Notes: generated by a model from the letters alone, not told the origin. Shown: positions 46,826 through 59,399, counted from the stretch's first letter. The stretch is DNA of 64,000 nt from Acanthochromis polyacanthus (GCF_021347895.1 NC_067135.1:2783320-2847319), one strand, 5' to 3'. Program-made: numbers and translations.

Positions 46826-47335
46826 AGCAATGACAAAAACGAGACACAGAATGACAAAGGAGACAAAAAAATGACAAAAACCAGACACAAAATCACAGAA
46901 AATGACAGAAACATGACACAAAATGACAAAAATGAGACAAAATATGACTCAAATGAGACACAAAATGACAGAAGCGAAAAACACAAACTGACACAAGCAA
47001 GACACAAAATGACAAAAACGAGACATAAAATGACACAAACGAGACAGAAAATTACAAAAAAGAGAAAAAATGACAGAAAATGACAAAATGAGACACAACA
47101 AATGACAAAAATGACACAAAATAGAAAAAATGAGACACAAAATGACACAAACGAGACAAAAAATGAGAAACGAGACACGATAAAACATAAACAAAACAAA
47201 ATGACAAAACTAGACACAGTGACAAAAATAAGACATAAAAGGACTCAAATGAGACACAAAATGACAAAAACAAAACAAAATGGCAAATACGAGACAAAAA
47301 TGACACAAACGAGACACAAAGCAACAAAAACGAGA
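46826..47335 (-). repeat. T-tract periodic array G (inverted)
   Basis: A-rich on the + strand: units near ACAAAAACGAGACACAAAATG (21 bp), which is close to the reverse complement of the array I unit. About 24 units are present with drift. Five overlapping frames on both strands are created by it, with seven-residue repeats such as NDKNETK. Confidence 0.9.
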
Positions 47336-47644
47336 CTGCAGCATTCCTTTAAAGCTTTAATTCCTTGTGTGGTTTAACAAGGTGCTGTAGTCGAACTGAC
47401 CATAGTTTTATTTTATTATTTTTTAATCAGCGTTGACAGTATTTAGCGTCAGTGGATATGGATGTCAAGAGTCACCTTTAGGGTCGTCTAATGCTGATCA
47501 GGACAGGGTTTGATCAAGCTGTTTTAATGAAAAAGACTAAAGGCAAATCCCTGTGAGAAATGGGTCAGGTGAATCCAATCCAGGCCCGGAAAATAGAATA
47601 ATTAGTAGAGAATTTAATGCAGAGATCAGACACTGCATTAAAAC

Positions 47645-47890
47645 CAGGTGACAGATGAAGTGGATAGCACTGATCATCTCATTACGATGCAGTGTTCTGT
47701 TGGGGAACCTTGGGTCCTGGCATTCATTTGGATGTTGCTTTGACACATACTCAGCTATAATTGCTACAGACTGAGAAACAACCCTTCATGGCTTTGACAT
47801 TCCCAATGGTGGCGGCCTTTCCCAGCAGGACACCGTGCCCCACTATGCATCTAAATCTGCTCAGTAACATCTAGAGGAACATGATTAATA
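47645..47890 (+). pseudogene. Tc1-family transposase fragment, middle part
   Basis: A stretch of 5' untranslated Tc1 text (GGTGACAGATGAAGTGGATA, CTGATCATCTCATTACGATG) is joined directly to the middle of the transposase, where the frame reads FCWGTLGPGIHLDVALTHT. Later blocks, PFMALTFPMVAAFPSRT and LEEHD, align with the region carrying the second catalytic acidic residues, but stops and frameshifts intervene. This is an internally deleted, dead copy. Confidence 0.75.
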
Positions 47891-48997
47891 GCTGGAGATG
47901 TTAACAGAGCCCAAAACCTTTGGATTCCTTTTGAGAAAGAACTTGCCAATGGTGCTAAATGTTCTGAAATAAATTCGTCTTTTTGCGAGTTAGTTTGACC
48001 TGTAGGATGCATCCTTGTTGCAAAGGAAAGGTGCAACCCAGTCTCACCAGTTCATTAGTTACTGTACAACAAAAACCCTTTGTAATGTTGAATGTGAACA
48101 GTGTAACAGTGAAGTTATCAGATTTCATGGATTCATTTACGTCCCCACTCACTGTTAAAGCAGCCATCAGTTGTAGAGTTCTGGGGATTCTGCATTCCAT
48201 TGACGAAAACTGTGAAGACATTCCCTCACGTTTGCATTCTGTTGTGTCGGCATTATAACCTTATTTGGATTCCATTCCTGTAGCATTATGTTTTAATGGC
48301 ATTGTGCTGGCTTGCTGCAGAGCAAATATTCCATTTTTCATGGCTTGTGTGTGCGTTTTCTTCATACTCGAGTCTGACACATTTATGGTTATTAGTGTCC
48401 AAACAGATTTCTGTTGTGTATAAAGAAGCTTTTGTTATGGCGCACTGAGTAAAATAAAGCCAATAAAAAGATTTAACGGATGGCACAAGCAAGTTTATTA
48501 GATTTGAAGCAAACAGTAAATCAGCTGGGTTTGGTTGTGACTGGCTGATGGTGTTATAGGTGATTTTGGTGTGACAGAGCTGCTGGAACAGTAAAGAAGG
48601 GGGAAGGGTTATCGATGGATGAGGATTCAAGATTGAGGGGAAGGCTTTTAGCTCAGCCGAGTGTGAAGGTGAAGGGGGAGGGTATGGATAGACTTAATGT
48701 TGGTCTCTAACATACAGCATACAGCAGCCATTCTCCTCAGGGTCTTACACTTGTAGGCAGCACATATGCTGCCAAGATGGTGGATCACTGGTTTTCTGTC
48801 AACAAAAATGATGCCCCAATTTTTCCTGTTGCACCAGTGACAGTAAGGTGATGCATTGATCTTCGCTAGTTATTAGACATCCTGCATTAAAAGGACAGAA
48901 TAATGTAAGAAAAATAAAATACAAGAGAGAGAATCAACAGACAGATGATTACATGGTATATTTATAAGAAATTGCTTCTAATTTGGAAATGAAATCA
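47891..48997. other. no gene recognised
   Basis: Overlapping opposite-strand frames at 47955-48258 have no domain. Spacer otherwise. Confidence 0.4.
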
Positions 48998-49370
48998 TTC
49001 AACTTGACTTGAACTGCCCTTTAAACACTGCTTATAGACCTACAGACTTGCCCCCGAGAGGCTCAAGACATGAGACTTGATCTGAATTAATTGAACTATA
49101 CTTTTTTAAAATAACTGATCTTGACTGGATTTCTCTCAGATAACTTGAGGCCTTAGACTTGTCTCTTGGTTTGACGAATGTTTGACTTAAACTGCACTTA
49201 AAGACGATTCCTCTGACAACTTCAGATTTGACTCAAGACTCGATATGACAGTCTTGAGTGTTGTCTTGGACTTCAATCTTGAGTTGAACTTTTCTTGGAC
49301 GACTTGCACTTGTGAGACTACAGATGGAATATGTGAATTGGACATTGACTCAACTTGGCTCAAACAATAG
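48998..49370. repeat. degenerate GACTTG-rich array
   Basis: The words GACTTG, ACTTGA and their complements recur every 10-25 bp (for example GACTTGAACTG, GACTTGTCTC, CTTGGACTTCAATCTTGAG). It looks like an eroded tandem array of a GACTTGA-type unit. Not coding. Confidence 0.6.
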
Positions 49371-51014
49371 AAGATCTGGTCTAACAAACAAGTCTTTTAG
49401 TCTCAAATGACTGGAGACCAAAAGACTTTAACTAGCTTTGGTATGTCATCTTGGTTAATCTGTTTCACCCTGTCAGTTCTGGAAAGATTGCTATCATATT
49501 TAGGTCACAGAAGAGCACAGAAGTGGCATTATTATTTAGCTGCTTCTGCCTTCATTAAACAGAGATGGATTACGGACCAGGTCAATGGGGTCCTTGCCCC
49601 TTGACAATGGGGAACTCTTAAAGATAAGGATCCTAATGATTGTGGGCCCATTGGCAAATTAAAAATTATTTTAAATACTTGTGCAACCACTATTGGATGA
49701 TGACCGTAGTTTGGACTGTGACCATCTGACCAGAGTGTAGTATATTTGTATTTCTCATCTATTTTTTGAAAACCTGTTCGGTGTGTCGACAGAATACTTT
49801 GAGTCTATATCAGAGAGAACAGCAGTGCAGGATGAAGGCGTGCACTTGGCTTGAAATGCCGTTTGTAGAGTAATTTTATTTTTCTGAAATCTCACCAGTG
49901 GAGTCAAAGTTGGCATTGTTGCAGAAACAAGAGAGACTTCCTCAGGTTACCTTGACACGTAGATGATCCTGCTGATAGCGACTGCCATTGCTCCTGTTCA
50001 GCAGTTTTTGTACATTTTCAAATAACACATCTGACATGTACACCTCATATCACTAGAGAGCCTTCAGTCATTTGACCTGCTGTCCTGTGGATGCATCACA
50101 CCACCAACACTGAAAGACCTGCAGAGAAAAGGAAGCCACGTGCAGATAGGTTTTACCACTTTCCTAACCAAGTGGGCTTAAAAGGGTTGGCATTAATAAG
50201 GCCTGTCAGATTCGATGCAGTCACTCAGAAGAATTTCCCAGATTGTCTTGGTCTATACATATGGTGGGATGCTAACCTGCCATCTGTCCTGCGTTTCTTA
50301 GAGGGGGAAAGCCTCAAACCTCTTATCTCTCTGAAGGTTTGGAGTAAGGACAGAAGTTTGGGCAGTTGCAGACAGATTATGATTGGAGGATGCACCGAAG
50401 GCATGCTCATTAGTTGTGTCTTTACTGAAACATTTCTTTCTGCAGGGGTTCAGGAAGTTATGGTTCAGCTACCATGTGTCCTAACTACGAACTTTAATTA
50501 CTGTTTTTGTCAAACTGTATTGTTGTGTCTTGGTAGTGCGTTTTCTGTACGTGTTAAGTCAATGCTCTTTAGTTTCATGAATGACTCATTTTATTTCCTG
50601 ACCATATGTCAATTCAGGAAATTGAAGTTTTAATCTGAACTTTGCCAAAGCAATAAAATGATTATATGTGCCACTGATGGATGCCCATCAATTGCAATTA
50701 GAAAACTGTTCTGCAGGATCTTTGAGAGTTTCACTTTAATGTATTAGATACAAAGTACTGTTGAAAGTGCATTTAAAAGTGCAATGTTTGATTACATGAC
50801 AAACCCACCCACCTACCTTGATAATAGAGGCCCTTTGCAGGTTTCCCCAGGCGTGCTAGTCCACTGCCAACTGGGACTCCCATTGCTCTGTCCACATCTG
50901 CAGACATGCCTTGGTGGATTTCCCTTATTTTGTGTTGTAAAAACTTGTACTTCCACTTCAGCAGCACTGGTGGTCTGCTCTGAGGGCTGATGGACTTGAC
51001 GTTGGGTTGGCATG
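49371..51014. other. spacer with a 180-codon chance frame
   Basis: The frame at 50091-50633 is the second longest in the window, but I find no domain, no splice-like borders and no repeat link. I treat it as unproven. Nothing else was recognised. Confidence 0.35.
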
Positions 51015-51070
51015 ATGGTCAATATGGGGCGTCTATGTGGTGATACCTGGTTCAAGTCAGCCACTCATAG
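51015..51070 (+). repeat. degraded tRNA-like segment with Pol III boxes
   Basis: TGGTCAATATGG (51015-51026) resembles an A-box and GGTTCAAGTC (51049-51058) a B-box, spaced 23 bp apart. No convincing cloverleaf was found, so it is probably a SINE head. Confidence 0.35.
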
Positions 51071-51127
51071 TATTAGCTTCACCCCAGTCACCTCTAGTGC
51101 CCCTTTAATTATCAATTTTGACTGAAA

Positions 51128-51219
51128 TTAACCCTTTGATGCACAACATGGGTCAAAAGTGACCCAAATCCAATGGAATGTGGGTCTCTGATGACCCACA
51201 CTGCACTTCAAAGGCTTAA
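51128..51219. mobile_element. 92-bp TTAA-flanked MITE
   Basis: TTAA at 51128-51131 and 51216-51219. Ends are inverted repeats: CCCTTTGATGCAC on the left and, inward from the right, GCCTTTGAAGTGCAG. The interior carries repeated GGGTCA/TGACCC words, giving extra fold-back. The pattern fits a piggyBac-mobilised MITE. Confidence 0.75.
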
Positions 51220-52630
51220 AAATTTTTATCTTATTTGCTCAACCATGATCTAAACTATGCCTCATACATGTGCATGCTGTAAAGTGTATAGCATTTACAG
51301 TTGAGGATTGGTCCCTTGATGTTTCAAGGTTCCTGAGATACAGCCTCTATGATTATTGACCCATGAACAGAGTATAAAGGAGAGCAAAGAGGCTGTTACC
51401 CAGAAGCCCTTGGTGCTGTAGAGCTACATGATGTAACCATTCAGGCCGAATCAGCCTCTGACCAGTGCTTGCAGATACCAGTGTTTGACCTCAGCCTCAC
51501 TACAGACTGCAGGCATGGAGACCACACACACCCCCATCCCTGTATCAAAAGACTTTCATTTAGTAGCCCTGACCTCTGCAGCAGCTCGCCTCCCCCCCAA
51601 CTTCCTGATTGAAGATTGACCTTTCTGTCCCAGCTGGGGGGTTCTCTGGGGATTTGTTGAGATTTGCTGTGGTTTGAGATTCAGTTTTTTTTTTGGTTGA
51701 AGATCGAGTGGGGAGGATCAGAGGGCGTTCTCTTTTGTTCTGTTTTGATTGTATCCTGATCCCAGTCTCATATGTTGTTATTTTCTACTGTTATTTGTAG
51801 TGTTTCGAGGTTTGAATTGAAATCCTCTGGCTTGCGTGTTGGCATGTGTGTGATTGTGTGCCTGCTGAAGTCTGGACGGCTGCGTTCAAAGACCTCATCT
51901 TGTTGGCCTGAGGCTGGGAGCTCAGGTGCAGAGATAAACAACAGAGGTGGATACAGAGTGTAAGTGTGTTTCTCTTATCTAATGTTCCTTCAGAGCTTTG
52001 GTAAAAATAGAATCTACGGTGTGTGCCAGACACATCTTGATGTTTTACTCTACCTTGTTGAAGATGTCTCGAGTATTGACGGTGTTGCTCTTGTTTGGGT
52101 TTAGAAAAGTGTGGATCCAAGTCTTCCAATCCTTTAATATGATGTAATAAATGCTTCCCTATTACATTAAATTTTAATGACAGAGTAAAGAACAAACATT
52201 CTAAGGAATCTATCAGTAAGAATTTAGCAACTGAAGACCGATTTTGCAGAAATGTATGACTTCCTCTTTCCTATTGAACCCCAATGAGCCCAACAAAGAG
52301 CAAAGCCAAAAACATAAGTTCACAAATCTTTTGTTTGTATTGAAAACGTTCAGGCATTTCACTTTGATTGTAAACTTTGGATAAAACCAATTTTTTTCAT
52401 GAAAAAATGAAATCACTATAGCTACAGTTGCTCTCTGCTGACAGACACTCAGATTTCCATCCTGTGTTAGCATCTGAAAAAGCTAGCATAGCATTAGCAT
52501 GAGCCTCTGGTAGCTAGCTAAACTGGACAGCCTTCAGATACCTTTATATGCGTAGCTTGATGCTCCACAGTTCATCAACACAAAGAGGTGTGCTGTCAAA
52601 CACACCTGTAACTCCTTCTCAAGAAACTGT
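51220..52630. other. no gene recognised
   Basis: Spacer. The 134-aa minus-strand frame at 51791-52195 has no domain. Confidence 0.4.
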
Positions 52631-52635
52631 AAGAG

Positions 52636-52650
52636 GCTCCCTCTGGTGGC
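52636..52650 (-). promoter_or_regulatory. CTCF-like motif, reverse
   Basis: On the minus strand GCCACCAGAGGGAGC fits the CTCF core very well. Its orientation faces the forward motif at 16463. Confidence 0.55.
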
Positions 52651-52846
52651 AAAACCAGGCGCTACAGCAAAATTACAAGACATTTTCTGATATGCATTGC
52701 CCTCATCTTCTGCCTTATCGGTTGATATATGTGTAATCATTCAGAAATACTGACAGCAATTAATTGCTTATCAGATAATAATTAACATCCTTATTCTAAA
52801 TATATATTATTTACGATTTTTGAGTATTTTATTTGAAAGCAGTTGC

Positions 52847-53045
52847 ACACAGATGAGCCAAAACCAAATAACCACCCCTCCTTAACACTCTGTTGCTTCT
52901 TGACATGCTGCCAAAACAGCTGTGACCTGCCAAGTCATGTCCTCGACAAGACCTCTGAAGGTGCACTGTGGCATCAGGCACCACGACGGTAACAGCAGAT
53001 CCTTGGAACTTGCACTCTTGAAAATGGCTAAAAATAATGAGCGGG
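52847..53045 (-). pseudogene. Tc1-family transposase C-terminus with one terminal repeat
   Basis: The terminal repeat lies at 52847-52877 (CAGATGAGCCAAAACC...). The minus-strand frame reads SSKDLLLPSWCLMPQCTFRG then LVEDMTWQVTAVLAACQ, the conserved C-terminal tail of a fish Tc1 transposase (DLLL.SWC...P..TFRGLVESM). The catalytic core and the other terminal repeat are missing. It appears to be from the same Tc1 family as the piece at 47645, in the opposite orientation. Confidence 0.8.
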
Positions 53046-53984
53046 TGCTACGACGACAAACTGAAACCAAGTGACTTACTGGGTGATGATTGGCCCAGAA
53101 GTGGCTGCAGCATTTGTGACGGTAACACGTTTACTTTCATTCTTTGGCCTAGTCTTTCTTTCCCTTAATCTTTCCATTAATCCCTCTGCCTCACTCCTAC
53201 ATCTCCCACTCCTCTACTCCGTCGTACTGTTTTTTTCTTCATGCCTCTTTACGCTTTCCCTTTTTTCCCTCCTCCCCTCGTAGTCCATCTGTGTGTTTGG
53301 AAGCATGAAGCCATGAGGCTTTAATGACAGTCTAGCCCACAGTGGTTGGGCTAATCCAGTTAGCTCGGCTCTGTTGCGGGGCCCATTCACTGCGCCTCGC
53401 CACCAACATCACCTTTTGTTTCTGGTAATCCCGTTGGCACAGCTTCACCACACGTTACACTCACACAGGCGTCTGTGCGGATGCACCTCGGTTTTATTGT
53501 CGCCCTTCACGTACAGAGGAACACTCAGGGAGAGGCAGGACATCCTGCTAAATCTGTTGCTTTGGAGTAAAAACCTGAATGTCCCCCCCCTGCAGATTAA
53601 GTACGCTTGAGTGACACCTCTCGCTGTGTAACGTGATAAAGCAGTAATGTGACTGGGGGTGAGTTACATTCAAAAACCCAGCTCCTGTTTGATTTGCTTA
53701 TCGTTTGCCAACACACCCCGTCAGTCAGCCATCAGTGAGTGTTGCTCGTGTCCTCGGCTTGTTTTTTATGGCAGATTTAGTCTTCTCTTGTCAATCATGC
53801 GGCTCGTGTTGAGACAAAGCTTCCCTTTGTCAGGACTGAAAATTGGACTCGCAGTGAGAGCAGAGAAATTCTGTGTTGTCTTCATGCCATGTTCATTTTT
53901 ATTCATGCAGCTCATGTGACTCGGTGGTTCACTGGGCTGGAGTTTGTTAGCGTTTTGACAAATCCAGATTGCTACTGAATGTAT
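53046..53984. other. no gene recognised
   Basis: Pyrimidine-rich 53130-53280 followed by ordinary spacer. Frames at 53374-53919 have no domain. Confidence 0.4.
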
Positions 53985-54240
53985 TCATTAAATGCAAAAT
54001 GGCATCAGAATGCACCGGAACAATTTCCTTATCATAAATTTTCTTCAGAGCTGTATGCTGATGACACTGTGTTGTTTGTTTCAGTTGCAGCTGCACCAAG
54101 CCATGTTAGCACTGGAACATCTGGAACAAAACTGTCTCTAGTGTTTTGTGATTTTTTTTCATTAGAAAAGCTCAGAGGGGCTCTTTGGCAAACAACTGTT
54201 AACACAAGGAAGCCTGAAGACTACAACTGGCTGGTGTTTA
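53985..54240 (+). pseudogene. reverse transcriptase fragment with YADD motif
   Basis: One frame reads FPYHKFSSELYADDTVLFVS; YADD is the catalytic metal-binding motif of reverse transcriptases, and LYADDTVLF is typical of fish non-LTR elements. Just after it the related text shifts frame (LQLHQAMLALEHLEQNCL can be read in another frame), so the gene is broken. Only this small part of the palm domain remains, and no element ends are visible. Confidence 0.6.
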
Positions 54241-56749
54241 ACTGACACGCAACCCGCCTAATCTGACACAATGACCATCTGGACGGACAGAAATATTATG
54301 CAGTCTGATCCTGGTGGATGCTGTCGGGCTAGAAATGATTAAATTTGGGGTTTTCTGAGATTTACTATCCTCTGAAAAAACGTTACATCCTGTAACGTCC
54401 AACGTAATTGAACACATCACATACAATACTAAAATCAGGTCCAACGTGACAAAGACGAGATGAAGATACAACTTTGCCGAGTTATCAACAATGCTGAATG
54501 CAAATATAAGGTCAATCATTATACTATAACATATAGTTTTGCCATTCTTTTGTTTTTAAATCAAAAAGTGGTTCTGTTCTGTGATTTGGATCTCTTCTTA
54601 GACATGGTGGCACATCCTGAAATCTTGAGTTAGCTTGGTAAATCCAGTGTCATGAGAGCCAAAAGACCAGACAACCAGAGCTGTGAGAATAAAACATACA
54701 CTGAACTGTAAAGATTCCAACATAAGAAGGATTTAAGGTCCACTTTTTTGCATACTGGCACCAAAATAGTCAATAAAATTTCAGATATGTGCCCCAAAAC
54801 CCATCTATAACTCCTTAATTCTGTAAAAATAACGAGCAATGACGAAAAGTCATGGTTCTTTGACAGTGGTATGTCATCACAAGAAGTACATTCCCTGACT
54901 TAATTTAATTTCTAGAGTCCCTGACACAGTTTTCACAAGATCTTATCCAAGCACAAACACCAAAAAGAGTCAAAGACGACAACATTAAATGGCTAGAACC
55001 ATGCCAACGTGCCACTCCGCCACCGATTCAGTCAGCTGATCGGAAGAATTTTAATGCACTTGACAACCGTGACAACACAAAACCTTGGCAGCGGTCGTGT
55101 GCGTACGTGCTTTGACCCATGCCGTTGGGTGTTGGCATTCCAGAAGTCGCGCAAGATTCAGAAGGAAGCGCCTGGCAGGATGAACCGAAGCTCATTGTCA
55201 GACTACAAGGCCCGTCATACATGTGAGAGCATGGACAGGGGGAAAAAGGCCGGTCTGTTCATCGGCGCAGAAAGATCTCCTTGTTACGCAAGACCTTCCA
55301 CTGCACCTCGCCTTCTTTCACCCCTTATTGCTGCTCGGAAGTGAGAGAATCGGACGGAAAGACAAGGCGATGCTGTCATGGGTGTCGTGGAGATGTTTTT
55401 GTTGATGTTTGGGTCATTATCAGAGTTCAAATGAAGGCGCCAGATCACAATTTAATCAGCTACAATAGAGAGGTCAGAGGGCCGTGGCTCTGGTGTGGTG
55501 TTTTCTGCACAGCCGGAGGTTACAGACGCTCTAATTGGTCCGAATGAGGCGGCTGCTTGTTTTCCACATTAAGCACCAGATTTATATTCCACATTAGCCT
55601 TTTCAATACCGTTTCATTAGTCGCTACCACACTGGTGGGAGTTGTAACTTCCAATTCAGTTGATTTTTTTTTTTCGAATTAGACTTGATTAGCAGAGGTG
55701 AACCCCGCATTTGTTTGATTTTCCATCACTTGTAAAAGGATTGTGCAATAAATGGAGTCACATGAATATATTCTAATCGTACAGAAAGATTTGTTGCCGT
55801 AGTTACACCAAACCTGCTCTGTGATCCTTTATCCACGTACGTGCACATTAGTAATGGCATGAACCTCTTTCCTCTGACTGTTATGAAGCTTCCAGTTTTT
55901 TCTAGTTACAATAATCCTACTAACAGGACGATCAGAAATGACCTGTGCTGATTCTTTGATTGGCCACGGTGTTGGAGATGTTGACAGTAGAAACCAGTGG
56001 AACCAAGTCAGACGGAGTGGCTTAGATGAACTCCACGATCAAGAGAGAAGTTTTGCAATGATGCTTGCTCAAGGTAGATTTGTTTTCCATATATTCATTT
56101 CTTAATTCACTCATCAAAACAGACTTTTGCAGTCGTTGTCAAGCAAATGAAGCCTAAAATTTTGCTTTATCGCCTTCTACATAGTTCAAAATTTGGATTA
56201 TTGGGAAACTAAATTTGAAATATTGGTCTGCTATTCACTATTTTTGAGTGTTCAATCTTAAAATCCAAGCTAATTAACCTAAATGCTCTGCGTGTGGACA
56301 CAAAAGACATGTGGATAACAGCCAATATTTGCATTTTTTTGGAAAAAACTTAATTTTTACTTATTAAAATGAGCTTTCTCTGTGCATGTTGATAGGTTTT
56401 GCCGTAAAAACTGGGATCATTGACAAACTAAATTTGCATTTTGAGTCTGTTTTTCACTATTTTTAAGTGTTCAACCCAAAAAAAACTAGCTAAATAACAA
56501 AAATGTTCTATGTATATACAAGAAGCAAACATGTGAATAACAGCCAATATTTGCATATTTTTTGGAAAAGAATATAATTAGTACTCATCAAAATGAGATT
56601 TTTCAGTGCATATTGATAGTTTTTGCTATAAAATTAATACAACTGTATGTGCAAGGCAGAATTTGGGCACATGTAGGACTCCATACATGCATTTCGTATG
56701 TTTTCGAGCAAATTAAGTGTATTCCTTTTATTTTTCTTGGGTCTTGATT
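54241..56749. other. spacer; CpG-bearing patch at about 55000-55390
   Basis: The patch gives a 111-aa plus-strand frame (55009-55344) without a recognised domain. Two similar AT-rich paragraphs at 56230-56400 and 56400-56640 share GATAACAGCCAATATTTGCA-type text and may be an old duplication. Confidence 0.4.
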
Positions 56750-56860
56750 GATGGGGATCGTGGAGATAGAGTTGGGGATTGACATGCAGCAAAAGATCCC
56801 AGCTATGCACAGGATATGAGCACCCATCTGGTCTGCACCCTATAACCACCGTCCATATAG
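56750..56860. repeat. possible degraded SINE-like fragment
   Basis: GGGATTGACATGCAGCAAAA followed by GATCCCAGCTATGCACAGG resembles the text at 38390-38430. Weak. Confidence 0.3.
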
Positions 56861-57760
56861 CGAACTACCAATTTGCATGTCATTGCCGTCGGTAATAACA
56901 GAGGCTAACATTGAGAGACGGCTGATTACTGCACTGAGACGTAAATCAAGCTCCATCTCAAAAACATGCAGTGAAGAAACGGCAGCATTGCTTTTTTTAA
57001 TCAAAGCCTCCTTCTGCACCGGTGCAGTAATTCACAAATAGCTGGCAGGTAATATCCGCTGGGAATTGGATTCTGAAGTAAACTCACCGGTTGTTGTCGG
57101 AATCTCTGTTAAGTCACCTTTGACCTCCGTCTAATCAAACCCTGGATACTTTCCTCACTACAGACATTCTGGATCATCACAGCAGCAAAAAACAAACATT
57201 TCTGCTGTAAAAAAAAAGATCTTTTGATTGGTTTTTAACCCTTTCCCTGCTGATGAGGTTGTAGAAGAGGGTGTTGAGATGCTAATCCGACCCTTCAGTC
57301 AGGATGGAAATGCATGCAGTGAGATGAACCTCTGCATCCTCTCCAGGCGTACACCCCCCCCCAGCTGTAGTGTCCTGAGGCTGCGGTGAATAATCACCAT
57401 CCACCCCCCTCAGCCCGGCCCTGCCTCCCGCCACAGCATCCATCCATTATTCAATACCCCATGGAGGGTACAGCAGGCTGTGTGTGTGTGCATGGATCTA
57501 CCTGAGTATCACCTTTGTCTACATTTATGATACACATGCTGGGAAATGTGTCGGTGCTCCTGAGTGTGCTTGCAGGAGGGTGTTGGGGCCAAATGTCAGC
57601 CTCCCTCTGAGCAGCAGATTATCCCTGTAAGACCCAAATATCAAAAAAAAATAGCATGCATACATATATATATGCAAGGAATGTATCAGATTACCTATCT
57701 ATTGAGTGTATTAGGAGCCTTAGGGGATGCTAGATGTTTATATTGATGTTTTCTTAGCTG
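56861..57760. other. spacer with C-rich patch at about 57350-57430
   Basis: ACACCCCCCCCCAGCTG and CCCGGCCCTGCCTCCCGCC mark a GC-rich patch in AT-rich surroundings. A GT run sits at 57479-57490. No exon supported. Confidence 0.4.
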
Positions 57761-57761
57761 T

Positions 57762-57778
57762 GGCGGCCCCTGCTGGCA
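57762..57778 (-). promoter_or_regulatory. CTCF-like motif, reverse
   Basis: On the minus strand TGCCAGCAGGGGCCGCC fits the CTCF core with one weak position. It lies 42 bp before the hAT relic at 57820. Confidence 0.45.
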
Positions 57779-57811
57779 GAAACTAATCACTGCATGAATC
57801 CACCGGGGCTG

Positions 57812-58177
57812 ATGTAGAGCAGGGCTGTCAGACTCGTTTTAGTTCAACACAATGTGATCTCCAGTGGGCCGGGCCAGTAAAATCACAGCATATTAACCTA
57901 AAAAAAACTCAAAATGTTCTCTTTGTTTTAGTGCAAAGTAGTAAATTCCAAAAACGTTTACATTTAATGAACAATCTTTTCACAAAACATCATGAACAAC
58001 CTGAAATTTCTGAAGAGAAATGAATGTTTATCATTTACACATTACAACCTACAGATCACACTTTATCTGGATCTTAATACATCATAGTGTCTTACTTTAT
58101 GATGAAAACAACTTTACAGTTTTACAGATTAGCAGTTAATTTAGCAGGCCGTATGTTTGACGCCCCTGAATGTGGAG
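57812..58177. mobile_element. hAT-type non-autonomous element (CAGGGCTGTC family)
   Basis: Body 57820-58168, 349 bp. Ends CAGGGCTGTCAGACTCG and TGTTTGACGCCCCTG are imperfect inverted repeats. The flanking sequences ATGTAGAG (57812-57819) and ATGTGGAG (58170-58177) are a one-mismatch 8-bp duplication with a 1-bp offset. Inner text (TTTTAGTTCAACACAATG, GTGGGCCGGGCCAGTAAAAT) matches a family very common in teleosts. Distinct from the GAATATTCG family. Confidence 0.8.
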
Positions 58178-59325
58178 AGTCTCTGGAGCAATGGATTAGT
58201 GGGGCTGTTTAAGAAATACTGCATACAGAGGACAAAAAGTATGCTTTACATCACTGTTTTTGAGCTGCTCTACGCTGTGTTTTCATTGGTTAGGGACTGT
58301 AGGGAAATGATTCCAGTTTGTGACAGTCTAATTGTGTTGTCGGACAGCAAATGCTTTATGTTTATCTGGTTTGTTTCATTTTTCTCCACCAATAAACACA
58401 TTTAGACTTATTTTAGCGACGTTTTCAGTAATTGCTGGTTCTAATGAGACTATCAGGATCTATTTGACCTCTACATCTACTAGAGTCCACAGAGATGGAG
58501 AGGATTCATGGAGCTGTTACCTCGATTATGGCAGTAGTAGATCAGTAGTGTTACATCACTGCGTCCTATAGATCCTCTTATTACAGCCGTACATCCAGAA
58601 CGATGCTCCCATTACAGCAATATGTCAAACTTACATTTCCTATTGGCACGGCGTTTTACTTTCCATCTGAATGTGTGAAACTGTCCACTTTATGTGCACC
58701 TTACATGCATAGTATATATAATTCAATGTCACTGGTCTGTATATTTCTGCTGTCTGTTACATAATCACCCCAAACACGAGTCTTGGGAATAAACAGCAGC
58801 TGTGATGAACACACAAACACGTACTGACCTAGTCCTGGTTCCACATGCAGGAGATGATGGACGGGGGTGTGGAGGTAGCCAGATGTTCCGTCTTAGGAAG
58901 GGATTTACCGTACGGAAGATATTTATCCTTCAGAGGCACCGTAGTCCTTCTTCAGCAGGTAGCCGTGGAAGCTTCATGACTCACTTTATTGGTGGAGTTC
59001 TGTGGCGATTAGCGTTGGTTTGTCTGTCCTTCTGTCTGTCAGCAACATTACTCAAGAACGGACTAACGGATTTAGATGAAGTTTTCAGTGAAGGTCAGAA
59101 ATGACACAAGGACCAAGTGATTAGATCTTGGCAGCGACGCGGGTTATAGTCTGGATCCAGGGACTCGTTAAAGATTTCCGTATCATTGCGAGACAGCGGC
59201 ACGGCGTCACTGTAACCATGACAACAAGTGTACGCTACATGATTGTGATCCTACTGCAGATCCACCACTGAGGACCACAGATGTTCATAAAACTGTAACT
59301 GTGAATAATTCCTGCTTTTTAAAGA
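58178..59325. other. no gene recognised
   Basis: Spacer with chance frames at 58157-59104. Nothing supports an exon. Confidence 0.4.
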
Positions 59326-59399
59326 AATATCCGATACCAAAATTAATATCCGGATACCGTCGTAGCGAACGAGTTTTCGGATATTCGGGTCCAGCCTTA
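59326..59399 (+). mobile_element. hAT-type GAATATTCG family, copy 4 (one end only)
   Basis: Matches the right end of copies 1 and 5 from ATACCAAAATTAATATCCGG to GGGTCCAGCCTTA. No partner end is seen. Array H begins directly after it. Confidence 0.75.

Noticed and set aside
46810..47377. Five overlapping long frames on both strands
   Set aside because: Same cause: array G. Lysine/asparagine-rich on one strand and phenylalanine-rich on the other.
50091..50633. 180-codon frame as a novel gene
   Set aside because: No domain, no promoter or splice signals, no repeated structure; one frame of this length is plausible by chance in 64 kb of six frames.
55009..55344. 111-codon frame in a CpG-bearing patch
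   Set aside because: An overlapping minus-strand frame exists and no family or splice border was recognised.
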